DNA from: an uncultured Hungatella sp.
Lineage (GTDB): Bacteria > Bacillota > Clostridia > Lachnospirales > Lachnospiraceae
Assembly (NCBI GenBank): GCA_910586845.1
Contig: CAJUJV010000029.1
Span: 1-31,088, forward strand
Reading direction: 5' to 3'
Length of the DNA stretch: 31,088 bases
Part shown: positions 1-9,296 of the stretch, one piece after another
How the letters are laid out: every line of letters starts with the position of its first letter
Position numbering within the stretch: the first letter of the stretch is position 1
Translations under genes and position numbers: made by a program
The notes under the pieces: model-generated
Told to the model about the DNA's origin: nothing
The model's database searches: none
Seen by the model: the letters and a program-made list of their open reading frames with translations, nothing else

Positions 1-164
1 AGGAGTTTTCCAAGACAGAGCCGAAACTGTCCCTGCAGAAACTGAAAAAGGATACCACTTACTATTATGACATAAGAGCGGTGAAAAACGCCGACGGCCA
101 GGAAGTCGGCTCCGACTGGGTCAGGTTCTCCTACACTCATACGGGAGACTTCCAGCGCGATTAA
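1..164 (+). CDS. C-terminal end of a fibronectin type III-like surface protein (5' truncated)
   Basis: An open frame enters from the left edge and stops with TAA at 162-164; about 53 residues are visible. The segment reads as the last strands of a fibronectin type III fold: a Leu/Lys-rich stretch, then TTYYYDIRAVKNADG, then a strand containing GSDWVRFSY. The pattern Tyr-x-Ile-Arg-Ala-Val-x-Asn is the usual F-strand signature of Fn3 modules in Firmicutes surface proteins. No catalytic motif is visible and the rest of the protein lies outside the window. It may belong to the same class of secreted proteins as the wall-binding protein at 28437, which carries a comparable Fn3-like segment, but this is inference. 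Confidence 0.5.
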   Translation, partial: EFSKTEPKLSLQKLKKDTTYYYDIRAVKNADGQEVGSDWVRFSYTHTGDFQRD

Positions 165-273
165 CCGGCTGTCAGAGATCCGGAGGGCAAATTATCTGTG
201 CATCACGGGCTATGAGGGAAACTGCGGGTTTCAGACTCTGCCGGGATATATGGCAGATGACTGACAGGTTCCG

Positions 274-1170
274 TCATGGCCTGGGGGATCCGTTTCCCTC
301 CCGGAACTGGCGTGGAGTGACTCCGAACATGGCCTTGAAGCTTCTGTTGAAGTAGGACAGATTGTCGAAACCTGTCTCCTGGGCGATATTGAGTACCGGG
401 CCGGAGGAGGACAGAAGAAGGCGGGAAGCCACATTCAGCCGGTATTCTCTCAGGTAACTGATAAAGGATGTGCCGAAGGAAGCTTTGAAAAATTTCATAA
501 AATGGGACTGGCTGAAGCCGCAGGCTTCGGCCATTTCTTTTATAGTCAGATTTTCTGCATAGTGGGTTTCTATGTATTTTAAGATCAGCTTTGTCTTATC
601 TAAGGAGCGGCTCTTTACAGGCGCCTGGTCTGCCTGTACAGGAGTACAGCAGGAGAACAGGACATAAAAAAACTGGAAAAGCTGGGCTTTTACTGACAGC
701 TGATAGGCCGGAGGCCGGCTGCCGCAGAGTCTGTCCGCCTGATCAAGACAGGCTGCGGCCTGTTCATAAAAATCCCAGCCCCGGGACAGGTAGACCGGGA
801 TCTCCAGCTGACGCTGGAGAAGGGGAAGAAAATATTCGCTGACACACAGATCTTCCTGGCGGGGGAACAGCATATCCAGCTGAAAGATGATATTTTCATA
901 TTCCATGGAGCAGGTCTCTTTTTGTTCTATAGAGTGAAGCTGCCCCGGCAGGATCACCAGGATATCGCCCGGATCCATGTCATATGTAATAAAATCCACA
1001 GTGACGATGCCCTGTCCCTTTTTTACGTAGAGGATCTCCATCTCGTCGTGCCAGTGGAGGGGAACCCGGGAAAAGTCCAGGGGGATAGAACAGGGATAGG
1101 TGATGTAGGGAAAGGAGAGGGCTCCGTGGGATTGCTTTTCCTGATAATGTTCATATTCTGTAATACTCAT
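274..1170 (-). CDS. AraC-family transcriptional regulator with N-terminal cupin sensor
   Basis: A 298-residue regulator. The N-terminal half is a cupin-type AraC_binding domain with the typical HWHDEMEILYV motif, expected to sense a small ligand such as a sugar. The last ~100 residues hold two helix-turn-helix units, including IKEMAEACGFSQSHFMKFFK and, at the C-terminus, the family signature ending FGVTPRQFR. I start at 1170 (MSITEYEHY) because GAGG lies six bases upstream on the minus strand; the frame is open further to 1308 but that extension has no good ribosome site and is unlike the family. It is divergent from the glycogen/maltodextrin phosphorylase gene, so that gene is a plausible target. 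The identity of the family is clear; ligand and target are inferred. Confidence 0.9.
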   Translation of the reverse strand: MSITEYEHYQEKQSHGALSFPYITYPCSIPLDFSRVPLHWHDEMEILYVKKGQGIVTVDFITYDMDPGDILVILPGQLHSIEQKETCSMEYENIIFQLDMLFPRQEDLCVSEYFLPLLQRQLEIPVYLSRGWDFYEQAAACLDQADRLCGSRPPAYQLSVKAQLFQFFYVLFSCCTPVQADQAPVKSRSLDKTKLILKYIETHYAENLTIKEMAEACGFSQSHFMKFFKASFGTSFISYLREYRLNVASRLLLSSSGPVLNIAQETGFDNLSYFNRSFKAMFGVTPRQFREGNGSPRP

Positions 1171-1490
1171 AGATACCTCGCAGATGGATTGGGAATGTCT
1201 GAAAGTTCTGGCTTCTTGCATCATATCATTTTTCAGGGGAAAGTCAACGGGGGTATCGTCATAACGGGAATCCCGGCATCGGGAAAGAGCCGGCCGGGTT
1301 TCCGGCACAGCAGCTGAAACCTGTGAGGATCTGCTTCAGAAGATCAAAAATCGACAGAAAGAGTTGAAAATGATAGAATAGTACCATATTTTGCTACAAT
1401 ATGACAAGAAAAACATGTAAAAAAGTGGTTATACTGTTTAGGTAAGCAAGAAATGGTTCTCTCGGACCAGGCAGTAAAAAGGAGCATCTC
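1171..1490. promoter_or_regulatory. Divergent intergenic region between araC-type gene and phosphorylase
   Basis: This 320-base AT-rich region separates two divergent genes. For the plus strand the best promoter reading is TTGAAA at 1364-1369, a 17-base spacer and TATTTT at 1387-1392; a second -10-like TATACT sits at 1430-1435 without a convincing -35. The phosphorylase ribosome site AAAAGGAG is at about 1478-1485. I see no clear minus-strand promoter and no obvious long palindrome for the AraC protein. Confidence 0.35.
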
Positions 1491-3751
1491 ATGATCAAGA
1501 TTAACGACTACACAAAAAAAACATATAACAAGGACTTAAAGGCCTGTACCAACGAAGAGATCTACGGCGCTCTCCTTACCATGGTACAGGAGGCAGCCAG
1601 GGAGAAGCAGAGCGCCCAGGGCAAGAAAAAAGTATATTACATCTCGGCAGAATTCCTTATCGGAAAGCTGTTATCCAACAACCTGATCAACCTGGGACTC
1701 TATGACCAGGTGAAGGCGGAGCTTCTTGAGGCAGGCAAAGATCTGACAAAGATCGAGGAGATCGAGCCGGAGCCCTCTCTGGGCAACGGCGGTCTGGGCC
1801 GTCTGGCCGCCTGTTTCCTGGATTCCATGGCCACCCTGGGATTAAACGGAGACGGCATCGGCCTCAACTACCATCTGGGCCTGTTCAGACAGGAATTTGA
1901 AAACAATCTGCAGAAAGAGACCGTCAACCCATGGATCGAAGACCGCAGCTGGCTGACACGCCGGGAGGTGAGCTACCCCGTAAAGTTTGGCAATCTCACG
2001 GTTAACTCCTGTCTCTACGACATCGCGGTGACAGGCTACCGCAACCGTACCAACCAGCTCCATCTCTTTGATATCGACACTGTAGACGAGAGCATTGTAA
2101 CCGATGGCATCACCTTTGATAAAGAAGACATCGAGAAGAACCTGACCCTGTTTTTGTATCCTGACGACAGCGACGAGAAAGGCCGTCTCCTGCGGATCTT
2201 CCAGCAGTACTTCATGGTCAGCAACGGCGCTCAGTATATCCTGGACGAGTGTGTGAAGAAAGGCTGCACCCTTCACGATCTGCCGGATTACGCGGTGATC
2301 CAGATCAACGACACCCACCCCACCATGGTTATCCCCGAGCTCATCCGTCTTCTGATGGAAAGGGGCATCGACATGGATGAGGCCGTGGACATCGTGTCCA
2401 GGACCTGCGCCTACACCAACCACACTATCCTGGCAGAGGCTCTGGAGAAGTGGCCCATCCGCTATTTAAAGAAGTCGTTCCCCAGCTGGTGCCCATCATC
2501 GAGATCCTGGATGACAGGGTGAGAAGAAAATTTGACGATACGGAACTTGCCGTCATCGACAAGAATGACAATGTCCATATGGCCCATATCGATATCCACT
2601 ACGGATTCAGCGTCAACGGCGTAGCCTATCTCCACACGGAGATATTAAAGAAGGATGAGCTCCGCAAGTTCTATGAGATCTACCCGGAGAAGTTCAACAA
2701 CAAGACCAACGGCATCACCTTTCGGCGGTGGCTCCTTCACTGCAACCATCTTCTGGCCGACTGGATCACATCGCGGATCGGCAGCGGCTACAAGCTGGAT
2801 GCGGCGGAGCTTGAAAAACTGGGAGAACTTGTAGATGACGAGAAAGCTCTCCATGAGGTTCAGGCTATCAAACATGCCAACAAGAAGATTCTGAAAGAGT
2901 ATCTTCTCAGAACCCAGGGTATCGAGATCGACGATCACTCCATTTTCGATATCCAGGTCAAGAGGCTTCACGAGTACAAGAGGCAGCAGATGAACGCCCT
3001 CTATGTGATACACAAATACCTGGAGATCAAGAGAGGGAAGAAGCCGGGCCGTCCCATCACCATCATGTTCGGCGCCAAGGCTGCCCCGGCCTATGTGATT
3101 GCCAAGGACATCATCCATCTGATCCTGTGTCTGGAGCAGCTGGTGAATCATGACCCCGATGTAAGCCCCTATCTGAAAGTGGTCATGGTGGAGAATTACA
3201 ATGTCACTCTGGCAGAGAAGCTGATCCCTGCCTGCGATATCTCCGAACAGATCTCTCTGGCTTCCAAGGAGGCCAGCGGAACGGGCAATATGAAGTTTAT
3301 GTTAAACGGAGCCGTGACCCTGGGCACCATGGACGGAGCCAATGTGGAGATCGCGGAACTGGTGGGAAAGGACAACATCTACATCTTCGGCCAGGACAGC
3401 GAGACCGTGATCGAACATTACAAAAAGGCGGATTACTGCTCAAAAGATTATTACGAGAAAAACAAGGACATCAAAGAAGCCGTGGATTTTATCACAGGGC
3501 CTGAGCTCCTTGAGATCGGAGAGAAGGAGAATCTGGAGCGGCTTTCCAAGGAACTGCTGAACAAAGACTGGTTCATGACCCTTCTGGATTTTGAGGACTA
3601 TGTGAAGGTAAAGGAACAGGCTTATAAAGACTTTGAGGACAGGGATTCCTGGATGAGGAAGATGCTGGTAAACATCAGCAAGGCAGGATTCTTCTCCTCC
3701 GACAGGACCATCGCTCAATACAACAAGGACATCTGGAAACTGGAAGAATAA
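1491..3751 (+). CDS. glgP: Glycogen/maltodextrin phosphorylase, split over two frames (-1 shift at 2465-2471)
   Basis: A GT35 alpha-glucan phosphorylase, which releases glucose-1-phosphate from glycogen or maltodextrin using pyridoxal phosphate. The N-terminal part includes EPSLGNGGLGRLAACFLDS; the C-terminal part includes KRLHEYKRQQMN and the PLP lysine segment EASGTGNMKFMLNGA, both typical. The first frame runs from ATG 1491 and would stop at 2522; the remaining two thirds lie in the -1 frame and end at 3751. Reading through with one -1 shift gives 753 residues, normal for the clostridial family, and the junction (EKWP, nine residues, then QLVPIIE) has the expected spacing. The shift falls on a T TTA AAG heptamer, so it is either a one-base deletion, a sequence error, or ribosomal frameshifting. 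An AraC gene is divergent upstream and a terminator follows. Confidence 0.93.
2465..2471 (+). other. Slippery heptamer T TTA AAG at the phosphorylase frame change
   Basis: In the upstream frame the codons are TAT TTA AAG, so the seven bases fit X XXY YYZ exactly. Slipping back one base makes the next codon GAA and continues directly into the correct downstream frame (GAA GTC GTT CCC). A GGAG lies at 2444-2447, 17 bases upstream, somewhat farther than in dnaX-type sites. I found no strong stem-loop just downstream, which weakens the case for a programmed event. Confidence 0.45.
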
Positions 3752-3766
3752 TGCCTGACGTGCTGC

Positions 3767-3807
3767 AAACCGGACTGTAGCGTCCCCCGGACGCTATGGC
3801 CCGGTTT
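3767..3807 (+). terminator. Hairpin terminator after phosphorylase
   Basis: Outer stem AAACCGG (3767-3773) pairs with CCGGTTT (3801-3807); inner stem TAGCGTCC (3778-3785) pairs with GGACGCTA (3789-3796) around a three-base loop. The following T run is weak (GTTTATT), so termination may be partial. Confidence 0.6.
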
Positions 3808-3899
3808 AGGTGCGTTTATTCCCATAAAAGCCGGAAAGCCGGGGCGTCCCGGTTTTGGCGGCAGCCGGGAGAGTCTGAAAATACCGGGAGAGAAAAAAG

Positions 3900-5054
3900 A
3901 TGCTTGAGATCAACAGTATTTTTGAAGACAGATATGAGATCATGAAGCTTATCGGTCAGGGCGGAATGGGCTGCGTGTATCTTGTAAAAGACGTGAAGGA
4001 TCAGTCTGTGTGGGCCCTGAAGGAGCAGCGGATCACGAACGTAAACAGCAGTCTTCTGGCATCGGAGGCGGAAATTCTGGGAAAACTTACCCATCCGGCT
4101 CTGCCCCGGCTGCGTTTTAAGACAGAGAGAGACGGGAGTCTGTATCTGGTCATGGACTATGTGGACGGATGTACCCTGGAAGAACTCCTGGAGTCCGGAC
4201 AGAAGCCGGGCGAGAAGACGGTTGTGGACTGGTTTATCCAGGTCTGCCAGGTCCTTCAGTACCTCCATGGCCTGGAGACGCCGGTAGTATACCGGGATCT
4301 GAAGCCGTCCAATATCATGGTTGACCGGTCAGGGAGGATTCACATCATAGATTTCGGCATCGCTCAGGAATACAGCGGCGGCAGCGCGGATGTGGAGGTG
4401 GCTGCCCTCACCCGGGGCTATGCGGCACCGGAGCAGTATGACAGCCGGTATCACCTGGATGTGCGGACGGACATCTACGCCCTGGGAGTGACCATCCATT
4501 ATCTGATTACGGGAAAAGACCCCAACAGTCCCCCTTTCCATTTCGTGCCTGTGAGAAAACTGAATCCCAGGGCTTCCCGGGCCATTGAGAGGATCCTGAA
4601 GAAATGTCTTCAGCCGTCGCCGGATAAACGGTATGCCGCGGTCTCCCTGCTTCTGGAGGATCTGACTCACATCGACCGGCTGGAGAAAGAGATCCGGGGG
4701 AGGATCCGGTGGCAGAGGATCCTGGCAGGAGCCCTGACGGCAGCCGCAGTGGTGACGGCCCTGATCGTCTATACCATGAACCGGGATGCCAGAGAGCGTC
4801 AGATCAGGCAATATTACGAGTATTTTGTCCTGGCCGGCGAGGCGCAGGAGCCGGAGGAAGCCGTCTCATATCTGGACCGGGCCATCAAGTTAAATCCGGA
4901 CAACCCGGAGGCCTATATGGAGATGGCAAAGGTGTACAACAGGTACGGGATGTACGAAGAAGAGCTTCGGTATATCCGGGACGAGATCGTGACCAGATTT
5001 CCGGATATCTATGAAAATGAAGAGTTTCTGGAGCTCATAGAGGATCTGGAGTGA
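3900..5054 (+). CDS. Membrane Ser/Thr protein kinase with C-terminal TPR-like tail
   Basis: A 384-residue Hanks-type kinase. Visible motifs: glycine loop IGQGGMG (18-24), ATP lysine in WALK (41), a helix-C glutamate near 56, catalytic YRDLKPSN (131-138), DFG (151-153) and the APE-equivalent APEQY (176-180). The usual His of HRD is Tyr. After the kinase lobe, one transmembrane helix spans about 273-293 and the last ~85 residues look like TPR repeats (YYEYFVLAGEAQEPEEA, then LNPDNPEAYMEMAKVYNRYG). There are no PASTA domains, so it is not the usual PrkC/PknB wall-sensing kinase. It would phosphorylate Ser/Thr in the cytoplasm. The start has GGGAGAG eight bases upstream. It opens a five-gene run with short gaps; the Thr-rich repeats in the protein at 8734 are a candidate substrate. 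Confidence 0.9.
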   Translation: MLEINSIFEDRYEIMKLIGQGGMGCVYLVKDVKDQSVWALKEQRITNVNSSLLASEAEILGKLTHPALPRLRFKTERDGSLYLVMDYVDGCTLEELLESGQKPGEKTVVDWFIQVCQVLQYLHGLETPVVYRDLKPSNIMVDRSGRIHIIDFGIAQEYSGGSADVEVAALTRGYAAPEQYDSRYHLDVRTDIYALGVTIHYLITGKDPNSPPFHFVPVRKLNPRASRAIERILKKCLQPSPDKRYAAVSLLLEDLTHIDRLEKEIRGRIRWQRILAGALTAAAVVTALIVYTMNRDARERQIRQYYEYFVLAGEAQEPEEAVSYLDRAIKLNPDNPEAYMEMAKVYNRYGMYEEELRYIRDEIVTRFPDIYENEEFLELIEDLE

Positions 5055-5105
5055 GAGCGCGGTATTTCGGAGCGCAGGATAAAAGGTTAGGAGGAGAATC
5101 TGCAG

Positions 5106-6617
5106 ATGATGAGGAAATATGGCGGGGAAGGGAATTCGCCGGACAGAGGACAGATTTCGGGAGGAGAAAAAAGGAGCAGAACCATCAGGATCCTGGCAGG
5201 AGCCATGCTGGCCTGCGGATTGATGGCGGTTGCGGCAGGAGGGTCTTTTCTCATGTCCGGGACGGCCGGGAGCAGACCGGTAAAGACGCCGGAGGATTAC
5301 ATAAAGGATGCCAGAGCGTATCTGGAGGATGGAGATTATTATGAAGCCATCGTCTCCTGCGAGAAGCTTCTGGAAGACGATACCTATGGCCGGGAGGCCT
5401 GGTCCGGGCTGGCGAACGGGTATTCCCGGCTGGGAAATTATGAGGAGGAAGAGCGGGTAAGAGAGCAGATTGCCCTGGATGATCCAGGGGATCTGGACAA
5501 TCAGATCCGCCTGATCGAGATCATGATCCGGAATAAGGAGCTGGAGGCGGCGAAGGACAGGACAGAGGAACTTCTGGGCCAGACAGATTCGGAGGAGCTT
5601 CGGTCTCTGTATGAGGAGATGAACATTGCCCCGCCCGAGTTCAATCTGACGTCGGGAACCTATGATGACTATCAGCTGCTGAAGCTGACCGGGACCTATG
5701 AAAATGCCAAGGTCCATTACACTGTGGACGGAAACGAGCCCACGGAGAAGTCCCCTGTACTTCAGGACGGGATCGTGATCTCCTTTCCCCAGACTACGGT
5801 CAGGGCGGCAGCCATCGGAGCACTGGGATATAAAAGCGAAGAGACCGTCCTGGAGATGACCGTCACCAGGCCGGTGGAGGATCTTTCTAATGACTATTCC
5901 CTGATTATGCAGTATATCAGGAACAATATTCTGAATAAGGCCTGGAATGAGCCTGTCTACAATTATGAGATGGCTCAGGTGACAGACGTATATATCATCG
6001 GAAGCTACATCATAGAGGCGGGTCAGCCGGAGGCAGTGTTTTATGAGGACTGCTATAAGCAGTATGACAACCGGGAGTACAACAGAGGACAGTTTGATCT
6101 GGGTTTTGTGCAGTACACTCCGTTTCTGAAAAGACTTTCCATGAGTTATCAGGACAAGCTGGATGTGACGCCTCTGGCCGGCCTGTCATATCTGGAAGAA
6201 CTGTCCCTGCTCAATGACAACATCGGGGATGTCAGCGCCCTGGCCGGCCTTACGAGTCTGAGAAAGCTGGCCCTGGGCTGGAACAACATCAGCGACGTAA
6301 GTCCTCTGGCCGGCCTGGTGAATCTGGAGTCTCTGGGGCTGTGGAACAATCAGATCAGCGATGTGAACATGCTGGGCGGTCTGACGCAGCTTACCTATTT
6401 TGACGTATCCAACAATCAGGTGTCCCAGATTGAATGTACCAGAAACATGCCCGGACTGAGTGAAGTGTGGATCAACAACAATCAGATCGGCAGCCTTTCC
6501 CCGCTTGACAGGTGCGACCGGCTTATGGTGGTGATGCAGAGCGGCAATCCGGTATCCGATTACGGAACTCTGAGAGAAAAGGCAGCCGGATTATACAAAA
6601 GTGATCTGGAGCAGTGA
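5106..6617 (+). CDS. Membrane-anchored TPR / chitobiase-like / leucine-rich-repeat protein
   Basis: A 503-residue protein with no enzyme motif. Order: a charged cytoplasmic N-terminus, one hydrophobic helix at about 27-50 (signal anchor), TPR-like repeats at about 60-170, a beta-rich segment at about 178-255 containing VHYTVDGNEPTEKSPV that resembles the Ig-like chitobiase C-terminal domain, then internalin-style leucine-rich repeats at about 340-470 (LAGLTSLRKLALGWNNISDVS and similar units). It is expected to face outward and bind a partner. The ribosome site AGGAGG (5089-5095) is strong. It lies 51 bases after the kinase gene and abuts the VWA gene. The lipoprotein at 9297 repeats the same domain order, so the two are probably an ancient duplication within the operon. 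Confidence 0.8.
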   Translation: MMRKYGGEGNSPDRGQISGGEKRSRTIRILAGAMLACGLMAVAAGGSFLMSGTAGSRPVKTPEDYIKDARAYLEDGDYYEAIVSCEKLLEDDTYGREAWSGLANGYSRLGNYEEEERVREQIALDDPGDLDNQIRLIEIMIRNKELEAAKDRTEELLGQTDSEELRSLYEEMNIAPPEFNLTSGTYDDYQLLKLTGTYENAKVHYTVDGNEPTEKSPVLQDGIVISFPQTTVRAAAIGALGYKSEETVLEMTVTRPVEDLSNDYSLIMQYIRNNILNKAWNEPVYNYEMAQVTDVYIIGSYIIEAGQPEAVFYEDCYKQYDNREYNRGQFDLGFVQYTPFLKRLSMSYQDKLDVTPLAGLSYLEELSLLNDNIGDVSALAGLTSLRKLALGWNNISDVSPLAGLVNLESLGLWNNQISDVNMLGGLTQLTYFDVSNNQVSQIECTRNMPGLSEVWINNNQIGSLSPLDRCDRLMVVMQSGNPVSDYGTLREKAAGLYKSDLEQ

Positions 6618-6625
6618 GGTGTCTG

Positions 6626-8728
6626 ATGAAAACAATATTAATATCTGGAATTATTGTAGAATGTATAGTCCTGGCATTGCTGACGATCCTGAAAAAATGG
6701 ACAGGGAAGGCTTTCCTGGCCATCACGGTGATCACGGCGGTGTGCTGCGGCCTGGCAGGATATATGGCAGGTGCCAACAAGGGCCCCGACAGCCAGGAAA
6801 ATCAGAGGGCTGATCTGTATATGGCGGCCAGGCTGATCCAGGAAGAATTTTATGAAGAGTCTCTGGAAGTTTTGTCCCTGGTAGACGATGAAGAGGGAGC
6901 AGCCTGGCAGGCTCCCGCTGTCAGGGCTCTCTCCTACAACCTCAACGGGGCTTATGAGACGGGCGAGACTTATGCAAAGGACCGGAGCGATATAGAACAG
7001 GCGATTCTGGAGGCGTGCATCGACCGGAAACCCGTGGCCAAAGAGGACAGGGTCAGGATCACGGAATCGACGCTGGAACTGATCGGCGCTTCGGACCAGG
7101 AGGCAAGGCGGTGGGAGGCCGAGATGAAGGTCCGGTTTATGGGCCTTGATCTGAGTCCGGAGGAAAAAGAGGAGCTGACGGACGACCTGGCTCTGGCCAA
7201 AGAGGCCATAAAGGAAAAGAGATACCGGGATGCGTATGATCAGCTGGCTGACAGGGCTTCCGGGGGAGATGTGAAAACAGGGATTATTCTTTCCGGCATG
7301 TATGTGAAAACATATGATCTCCGGCTTATGACGGATCCGGATGAGGAATATGAGAGACTGTGGAAGGAGGCGGCTTCCCTCCAGGCCGATTTGAATCTTG
7401 TCTCCCTGGAAGTGGAGCCGGGGGATACCTCAGGCAGCCGGTATACGGAGTATCGGAAAGCAAAGGCGGAATATGACCTGGCCATGGAAGAACTGAGGAT
7501 CGAAGCGGCGAAACGGGCCGTCAATTACCTTCAGGCCATGGAAGATGATGATATGAGAAAAAGTGTCGGATACCAGCTTCAGCTTTCCCGTCTGTATTTT
7601 ATCAGCAGACAGATGGATGAAGCCAGGGCATGTCTGGATCAGATTTTTGCGGCAGATCAGACAGACAAGGGAGTGTGGCTGGGCACGGAAGCGGAGGCGT
7701 TCCGGCAGGCCTATATTCTGTCCCTGTCCGATCCTCTCAGCGACGAGTACAGTCTGCTCTTTGACCGGCTTATGGACGCTCTGTATCAGAGTTTGTTTGA
7801 TGACGACAATTATGATACCTACAAGGAATTTGTACTTGCTTACCTGAGAGAGCTTTACGGCGGCATCGCCATCCGGAAAATTGACGCATCGGGATTTCCG
7901 CAGATCAGAGCCCATGTTTCCGCTACCAGGGAGGATGTGGAGATTGATCAGGCCCGGATTCTGGTGAAAGACACGGAAGAAATCTTGGAGGATTTCCAGG
8001 TTGAGGCGGTGGAGATCGGAGATTTAAACCTGTGCTTTGTCCTGGACAAGAGCGGGAGCATGAACGGAGAGGCCATGACCCAGAGCAAGAGCGCTATCAG
8101 GAGCTGCATCGCAGGTATGGAAGAGGGGACCTTCATGAATCTGGTGACTTTTGACAATACCGCTTCTCTGGAGTGCAACCTGTCTCAGTCCAAATATCTG
8201 GTGATGAATCTGGTGGAGGGCGTAGAGGCCGAGGGAGGCACCAATATCGCTTCGGGTCTGTCTGTGGCTCTGGATTCCTTGAGGGCGGCGGCAGGAACGA
8301 GGGTGGTGATCCTTCTGTCCGACGGTTACGACCAGAGCAGTTCCAGAAGCGCCCTTGAGGGGATTCTGGCGGAGGCCGCTGCTGCCGACGTGGTGGTGTA
8401 CACCATCGGCCTGGAGGGCTGTGACGAGTCTTATCTGGAGAGTATCGCCAACCGCACAGGCGGGCAGTTTATCATGGCTGCCAACACGACGCAGCTCAAT
8501 AAGATCTACCGTGAGATCCAGAATTCTCTGATGAAGAGCTATATCATTACATACAAGGTGAATGAAGAGGCAGAATCCAGATATCTGGAACTGAGGGAAA
8601 AAGAGTCCTCTGTCCGGGCCAGAAAACGATATTCCGCGGCAGAGACGCAGCAGAGCAGCACCGTCAGCACAGGCGGACTGCAGGAGGCCGGATACTATAA
8701 GCAGACCGGCGGCACAGACAGGAGGTAG
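6626..8728 (+). CDS. Membrane protein with extracellular VWA domain
   Basis: About 700 residues. Two hydrophobic helices lie near the N-terminus (about residues 3-20 and 28-50), followed by a long helical, TPR-like region and a von Willebrand factor A domain from about 470 to 650. The MIDAS metal site is intact: DKSGSM (474-479), the Thr of EGGTNIASG, and the Asp of ILLSDGYD. Such domains bind protein ligands through a metal ion. A GTG at 6614 overlapping the previous stop would add four residues, but GAGG at 6616-6619 is correctly spaced only for the ATG at 6626. The gene overlaps or abuts both neighbours, indicating co-translation with the kinase operon. Function beyond ligand binding is not known to me. 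Confidence 0.85.
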   Translation: MKTILISGIIVECIVLALLTILKKWTGKAFLAITVITAVCCGLAGYMAGANKGPDSQENQRADLYMAARLIQEEFYEESLEVLSLVDDEEGAAWQAPAVRALSYNLNGAYETGETYAKDRSDIEQAILEACIDRKPVAKEDRVRITESTLELIGASDQEARRWEAEMKVRFMGLDLSPEEKEELTDDLALAKEAIKEKRYRDAYDQLADRASGGDVKTGIILSGMYVKTYDLRLMTDPDEEYERLWKEAASLQADLNLVSLEVEPGDTSGSRYTEYRKAKAEYDLAMEELRIEAAKRAVNYLQAMEDDDMRKSVGYQLQLSRLYFISRQMDEARACLDQIFAADQTDKGVWLGTEAEAFRQAYILSLSDPLSDEYSLLFDRLMDALYQSLFDDDNYDTYKEFVLAYLRELYGGIAIRKIDASGFPQIRAHVSATREDVEIDQARILVKDTEEILEDFQVEAVEIGDLNLCFVLDKSGSMNGEAMTQSKSAIRSCIAGMEEGTFMNLVTFDNTASLECNLSQSKYLVMNLVEGVEAEGGTNIASGLSVALDSLRAAAGTRVVILLSDGYDQSSSRSALEGILAEAAAADVVVYTIGLEGCDESYLESIANRTGGQFIMAANTTQLNKIYREIQNSLMKSYIITYKVNEEAESRYLELREKESSVRARKRYSAAETQQSSTVSTGGLQEAGYYKQTGGTDRR

Positions 8729-8733
8729 ATGTC

Positions 8734-9294
8734 ATGAGTAAGATTTTTAAGACGGCGTCAACAGCCATGATCGCCGTGGGTCTGGCCTTTCTCTTCCGAT
8801 ATATTCAGACCCAGGGCGTCAGCAAGCTGGACATCCTCCGGCAGCCCAGTTATTATACAGTACAGAATTACTGGTTCGTCTTTGTGGCGGGGATCGCAGT
8901 GCTGTTGTTCAGCCTTCTGGGAAGCTTTTTTTCCTGGTTCAAGGAGTTTGACGTGAAAGAGGAGATTCTCCCCAATGCCGGTTATGCCAGCGATCAGGAG
9001 ATCCGGACCTGGGTTGCAGGAGAAGGCACGGAAGAGACAGAGGACGGCGGACGGACCCGGGTGCTGCCGGGGAGCGCCGCCGTGGCGGAGACGGAAGTCA
9101 TGGGCCGGGAGAGCCGGTCCGCGGCGGAGACGGAGGTCATGGGCCGGGAGAGCCGGTCCGCGGCGGAGACGGAGGTCATGGGCCGGGAAGGAACCGGGGC
9201 CGCGGGGCACACGGAGCTTCTGTCCGGAAGCCGGTCCTCAGATCCGGATAACAGCGGTCAGGCCACGGAGATTTTGTCGGGAAGGGGGGAATGA
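8734..9294 (+). CDS. Small two-helix membrane protein with tandem TEVMG-type motifs
   Basis: A 186-residue protein. Two hydrophobic helices (about 8-23 and 48-70) are followed by a cytoplasmic-looking, soluble tail. The tail contains six short motifs of the form Thr-x-(Val/Leu/Ile)-(Leu/Met): TRVLPG, TEVMGRE three times, TELLSG and TEILSG. Forkhead-associated (FHA) domains recognise phosphothreonine followed by Ile/Leu/Val at +3, and the motifs fit that spacing, so I infer a scaffold phosphorylated by the kinase at 3900. No FHA protein is visible in the window. GGAGG lies eight bases before the start; the stop overlaps the next gene. I recognise no named family. Confidence 0.75.
   Translation: MSKIFKTASTAMIAVGLAFLFRYIQTQGVSKLDILRQPSYYTVQNYWFVFVAGIAVLLFSLLGSFFSWFKEFDVKEEILPNAGYASDQEIRTWVAGEGTEETEDGGRTRVLPGSAAVAETEVMGRESRSAAETEVMGRESRSAAETEVMGREGTGAAGHTELLSGSRSSDPDNSGQATEILSGRGE
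9085..9189 (+). repeat. 39-bp in-frame tandem repeat (2.7 copies)
   Basis: Units start at 9085, 9124 and 9163; each complete unit encodes 13 residues, A-ETEVMGRE-SRSA, and the copies are almost identical in DNA. Copies this similar suggest recent expansion by slippage or unequal exchange, and copy number may vary between strains. Confidence 0.85.
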
Positions 9295-9296
9295 TC

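Noticed and set aside
1171..1308. N-terminal extension of the first AraC protein to 1308
   Set aside because: No ribosome site and no similarity to the family; the ATG at 1170 is well placed.
1842..2423. Minus-strand open frame (193 codons) inside glgP
   Set aside because: Antisense to highly conserved phosphorylase sequence with no domain of its own.
9085..9189. CRISPR-like array
   Set aside because: Copies are directly adjacent without spacers and encode an in-frame peptide repeat.
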